Assembly: GCA_017380995.1 (NCBI GenBank)
Contig: JAFOCY010000056.1
Span: forward strand, 1-24,505
Direction: 5' to 3'
DNA length: 24,505 nucleotides
From: Oscillibacter sp.
GTDB lineage: Bacteria; Bacillota; Clostridia; Oscillospirales; Oscillospiraceae
Shown here: positions 22,147-24,505 of the stretch, in pieces
Numbering within the stretch: position 1 is the stretch's first letter
Layout of the letters: every line of letters starts with the position of its first letter
Position numbers and translations under genes: made by a program
Notes under the pieces: generated by a model
The model's input: the letters and a program-made list of their open reading frames with translations, nothing else
What the model was told of the DNA's origin: nothing
Databases searched by the model: none

Positions 22147-22788
22147 TCAGGTTTCCACGGATCGACCGGAAGGAAAATTGATGATGCTGTTTTGCAATCT
22201 CTCCACGAACATCCCGACATGATATCCGTCACAAACGGCGTGGTGAACCTGGATAGACAAGGGCAGAAACCGTTTTCCATCTCGATCGAAGTATTTACCC
22301 ATAGTGAAGATAGGCAGCAAAAATTTCCCCTCATCGTACACATTGATATTACACGAAGTGAACTCCAACCACGGCACCATGGAAATATTAAAGGAGTTTT
22401 CGGGTGTGCCTGCCTTGGGTGCATAGCGCGTGGACTTAGAATATTCGCTGACATCAGATTCGTAGTTTTTCAGAAATTCGCTGTAACCTTTTGAGTAATA
22501 CGACCATATTCCCGAAAAATTCTGATTCGCCTTGTTAAATACGGTGTACATAGGATGCATGCTGTCATAAACGCCAAGTCCCTCTTTTGTAAGGCTGGTA
22601 CGAAACTCGGGCATTTCGTTTACTGTCTTGGTAAGCAGCCAGATCATAACGGGGTAAAGCCGCTCCCCTTCCAAGCAAGTAATATCCAAATTTACCGTGA
22701 TCGAAAAGGTGCAAACTACCTCTTTGATGAAATGCTCATAATACTCTCTGCGATCCCAGGTTTTTATATCAATCAACTGAAATGCCAT
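22147..22788 (-). CDS. cat: Chloramphenicol acetyltransferase (classical CatA family)
   Basis: 213 aa, normal length for a trimeric CAT subunit. It transfers acetyl from acetyl-CoA to the 3-hydroxyl of chloramphenicol. Family blocks are all present: FQLIDIKTWDRREYYEHF, CTFSITVNLDIT, EFRTSL, MHPMYTVF, SFNISMVPWLEFTS, LPIFTMGKYF and the active site SIQVHHAVCDGYH with catalytic His183 and structural Asp187. Start: ATG at 22788 is 8 nt from GGGTGG and matches the usual N-terminus; ATGs at 22794 and 22803 fit worse. The coding region is visibly AT-richer than the genes around it. Whether it confers resistance or has another acyl acceptor cannot be told from sequence. Confidence 0.92.
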   Translation of the reverse strand: MAFQLIDIKTWDRREYYEHFIKEVVCTFSITVNLDITCLEGERLYPVMIWLLTKTVNEMPEFRTSLTKEGLGVYDSMHPMYTVFNKANQNFSGIWSYYSKGYSEFLKNYESDVSEYSKSTRYAPKAGTPENSFNISMVPWLEFTSCNINVYDEGKFLLPIFTMGKYFDRDGKRFLPLSIQVHHAVCDGYHVGMFVERLQNSIINFPSGRSVET

Positions 22789-22819
22789 ATCCATACCACC
22801 CATAAACAGAACTAATCAG

Positions 22820-22875
22820 ATTTATAAGCATAATAGCATATTATAAAGAGAATGCATTCAGCAAAAGCACATGTC
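22820..22875 (-). promoter_or_regulatory. AT-rich leader with promoter-like boxes for the acetyltransferase gene
   Basis: The gap holds a perfect TATAAT (22845-22840), a TATTAT and a TATAAA on the - strand, but no -35 at proper spacing stands out. ATAATA-GCA-TATTAT (22830-22844) is a perfect inverted repeat. No clear terminator is seen for the ABC-F gene upstream, so readthrough is possible. Confidence 0.35.
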
Positions 22876-22895
22876 TTCTTTTTGCGTCTTTGTTT

Positions 22896-24452
22896 TCAGA
22901 TGATGCGAGTGGTCCACTTGGTACAATCCCAAACCTGACTGACCACATCGGTATAAAACTCCGGTTCATGGCAAATGAGCAGAACGCTGCCCTTATATTC
23001 TATCAGCGCCCGCTTCAGTTCTTCCTTGGCATCAACATCAAGATGATTGGTAGGCTCATCCAGCAGCAGGATATTGCTCTCACGATTGATGAGCTTGCAC
23101 AGGCGGACCTTCGCCTGCTCACCACCACTAAGGACCCGAACCTGGCTCTCAATGTGCTTGGTGGTCAGACCGCACTTAGCCAGTGCCGCCCGGACTTCAA
23201 ATTGAGAAAAGCCAGGGAACTCCTTCCAGATTTCTTCAATGCAGGTGGTGGCGTTATCATAGGATCCCTCCTGCTCGAAGTAAGCGATCTGCAGATTCTC
23301 CCCCAATTCCACGCTGCCACTCAGTGCCGGAATCAGTCCCAAAATGCTCTTCAGCAGGGTGGTTTTGCCAATACCGTTTGCGCCCACAAGCGCGATTTTC
23401 TGTCCTCGTTCCATGGATATATTCAATGGAACAGACAGCGGCTCCTCATAACCAATCACCAGGTCCTTTGTCTCAAACAGGAATTTCCCGGGCGTGCGGC
23501 CGACTTTGAAGTTGAATTCCGGCTTCGGCTTTTCCGCCGCCAGCTCGATGATATCCATCTTATCCAGCTTCTTCTGGCGAGACATAGCCATATTGCGGGT
23601 GGAAATGCGAGCCTTATTCCGAGCCACGAAATCTTTCAGTTCGCTAATCTCCTGCTGCTGGCGCTTATAAGCAGCCTCCAACTGTGCCTTCTGCATGGCA
23701 TAAACCTCCTGGAAGTGTTCGTAGTTTCCTACATAGCGGGTCAGCATCCGATTCTCCATATGATAGATCAGATTCACCACTTCATTGAGAAACGGAATAT
23801 CGTGAGAGATGAGCACAAAGGCGTTTTCATACTCCTGCAGATAGCGTTTCAGCCAGGCAATATGCTCCTGATCCAGATAGTTTGTGGGTTCGTCCAGCAA
23901 AAGAATGTCCGGTTTCTCCAGCAGCAGTTTGCCCAACAGCACCTTGGTCCTCTGTCCGCCGCTCAGATCAGACACATCGTGCTCCAGTCCAAGGGCCAGC
24001 AACCCTAATGCCCGGGCCACTTCTTCCACCTTCATATCGATCAGATAGAAGTCGTGAGTATCCAGCGTTTCCTGGATCTCGCCCAATTCCTCCAGCAGCT
24101 GCTCCATCTCCTGCTCATCGACTGAGCCCATACTGTCGCACAGCGCATTCATCCGCTCCTCCAGAGCAAACAGCCAGGAAAAAGCGGAGCGCAGCACATC
24201 CTGGATGGTCATACCCGCCTCCAGCACTGTGTGCTGATCCAGATAGCCCACCCGTACATTACGAGCCCATTCTATCTTGCCTTCATCCGGCTGCCGTGTT
24301 CCGGTGACAATATTCATAAACGTGGATTTGCCCTCTCCGTTGGCTCCCACCAATCCGATGTGTTCTCCTTTCAGCAGTCGGAACGAAACATCCTCAAAAA
24401 TTGCACGGTCTCCAAATCCATGCGACAAATGCTCAACATTTAAAATGCTCAT
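22896..24452 (-). CDS. ABC-F family ATPase (ribosome-acting)
   Basis: 518 aa with two ABC domains and no membrane segment, the ABC-F layout. ABC-F proteins bind the ribosomal E site and act as translation factors or, in some branches, antibiotic protection proteins. First domain: Walker A GANGEGKST, signature LSGGQRTKV, Walker B ILLLDEPTNYLD. The P-site interdomain linker is rich in charged helices (QEISELKDFVARNKARISTR). Second domain: GANGIGKTT, LSGGEQAKV, ILLLDEPTNHLD. The ATG at 24452 is 7 nt from AAGGAG. It looks closest to the widespread housekeeping-type ABC-F of Firmicutes rather than to Vga/Lsa/Msr, judged from memory of motifs only. Confidence 0.92.
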   Translation of the reverse strand: MSILNVEHLSHGFGDRAIFEDVSFRLLKGEHIGLVGANGEGKSTFMNIVTGTRQPDEGKIEWARNVRVGYLDQHTVLEAGMTIQDVLRSAFSWLFALEERMNALCDSMGSVDEQEMEQLLEELGEIQETLDTHDFYLIDMKVEEVARALGLLALGLEHDVSDLSGGQRTKVLLGKLLLEKPDILLLDEPTNYLDQEHIAWLKRYLQEYENAFVLISHDIPFLNEVVNLIYHMENRMLTRYVGNYEHFQEVYAMQKAQLEAAYKRQQQEISELKDFVARNKARISTRNMAMSRQKKLDKMDIIELAAEKPKPEFNFKVGRTPGKFLFETKDLVIGYEEPLSVPLNISMERGQKIALVGANGIGKTTLLKSILGLIPALSGSVELGENLQIAYFEQEGSYDNATTCIEEIWKEFPGFSQFEVRAALAKCGLTTKHIESQVRVLSGGEQAKVRLCKLINRESNILLLDEPTNHLDVDAKEELKRALIEYKGSVLLICHEPEFYTDVVSQVWDCTKWTTRII

Positions 24453-24505
24453 CTCATAACTCCTTGCGCTCATCTTTATCGTCAAAAACATATAAACCTA
24501 AGATA

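Overview
The window looks like a chromosomal segment of a gut-type, spore-forming Firmicute of the Clostridia, probably close to Oscillospiraceae. This is inferred from Gram-positive gene content, strong AAGGAGG-type ribosome binding sites, sigma-A promoters (several with a 17-bp spacer), moderately high GC coding DNA, and a lysine riboswitch in front of dapA. No rRNA, tRNA, CRISPR array, insertion sequence or phage gene was seen.

Layout. (1) 1-1513, + strand: the end of a khpA-like KH gene, then rimM and trmD (ribosome and tRNA maturation). (2) 1578-3480, - strand: dapA-dapB behind a promoter, a lysine riboswitch and an intrinsic terminator. (3) 3511-4771, - strand: a LURP-one/YxjI-like gene and a regulator fusing an XRE helix-turn-helix to a desulfoferrodoxin-like module. 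(4) 4821-8188: a SleB-like cell-wall hydrolase, a TIGR04255-type protein, a convergent PdaA-like polysaccharide deacetylase, and a DEDDh exonuclease. (5) 8216-11585, - strand: an operon of alpha/beta hydrolase, NudC-type NUDIX hydrolase and cytosolic GH2 glycosidase. (6) 11612-14126, + strand: a phosphohexomutase and a SpoU/TrmH-type RNA methyltransferase, the latter behind a perfect consensus promoter. (7) 14227-14646: an AT-richer gap with traces of a decayed reading frame and a promoter firing into a hairpin; then a small membrane/coiled-coil protein on the - strand. (8) 15206-21931, - strand: a complete ribose operon in the order lacI-type regulator, rbsD, rbsA, rbsC, rbsB, rbsK, with ATGA overlaps at several junctions. 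(9) 22074-24452, - strand: a chloramphenicol acetyltransferase and an ABC-F protein.

The most unusual gene is the rbsB of the ribose operon. It encodes two complete ribose-binding domains in tandem on one lipoprotein, about 89 % identical to each other by hand alignment, both keeping every known sugar-contact residue. Second is the XRE-desulfoferrodoxin fusion: the rubredoxin-like Cys4 site is intact, while the superoxide-reductase iron site keeps three His and the Cys but has Asp at the fourth His position, which suggests an iron or redox sensor rather than an enzyme.

How the genes work together: DapA and DapB make the diaminopimelate/lysine precursor under lysine feedback. The Rbs proteins import ribose, convert its anomer (RbsD) and phosphorylate it (RbsK) under a LacI-type repressor. 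The SleB-like hydrolase and PdaA-like deacetylase fit cortex or cell-wall processing in a sporulating cell.
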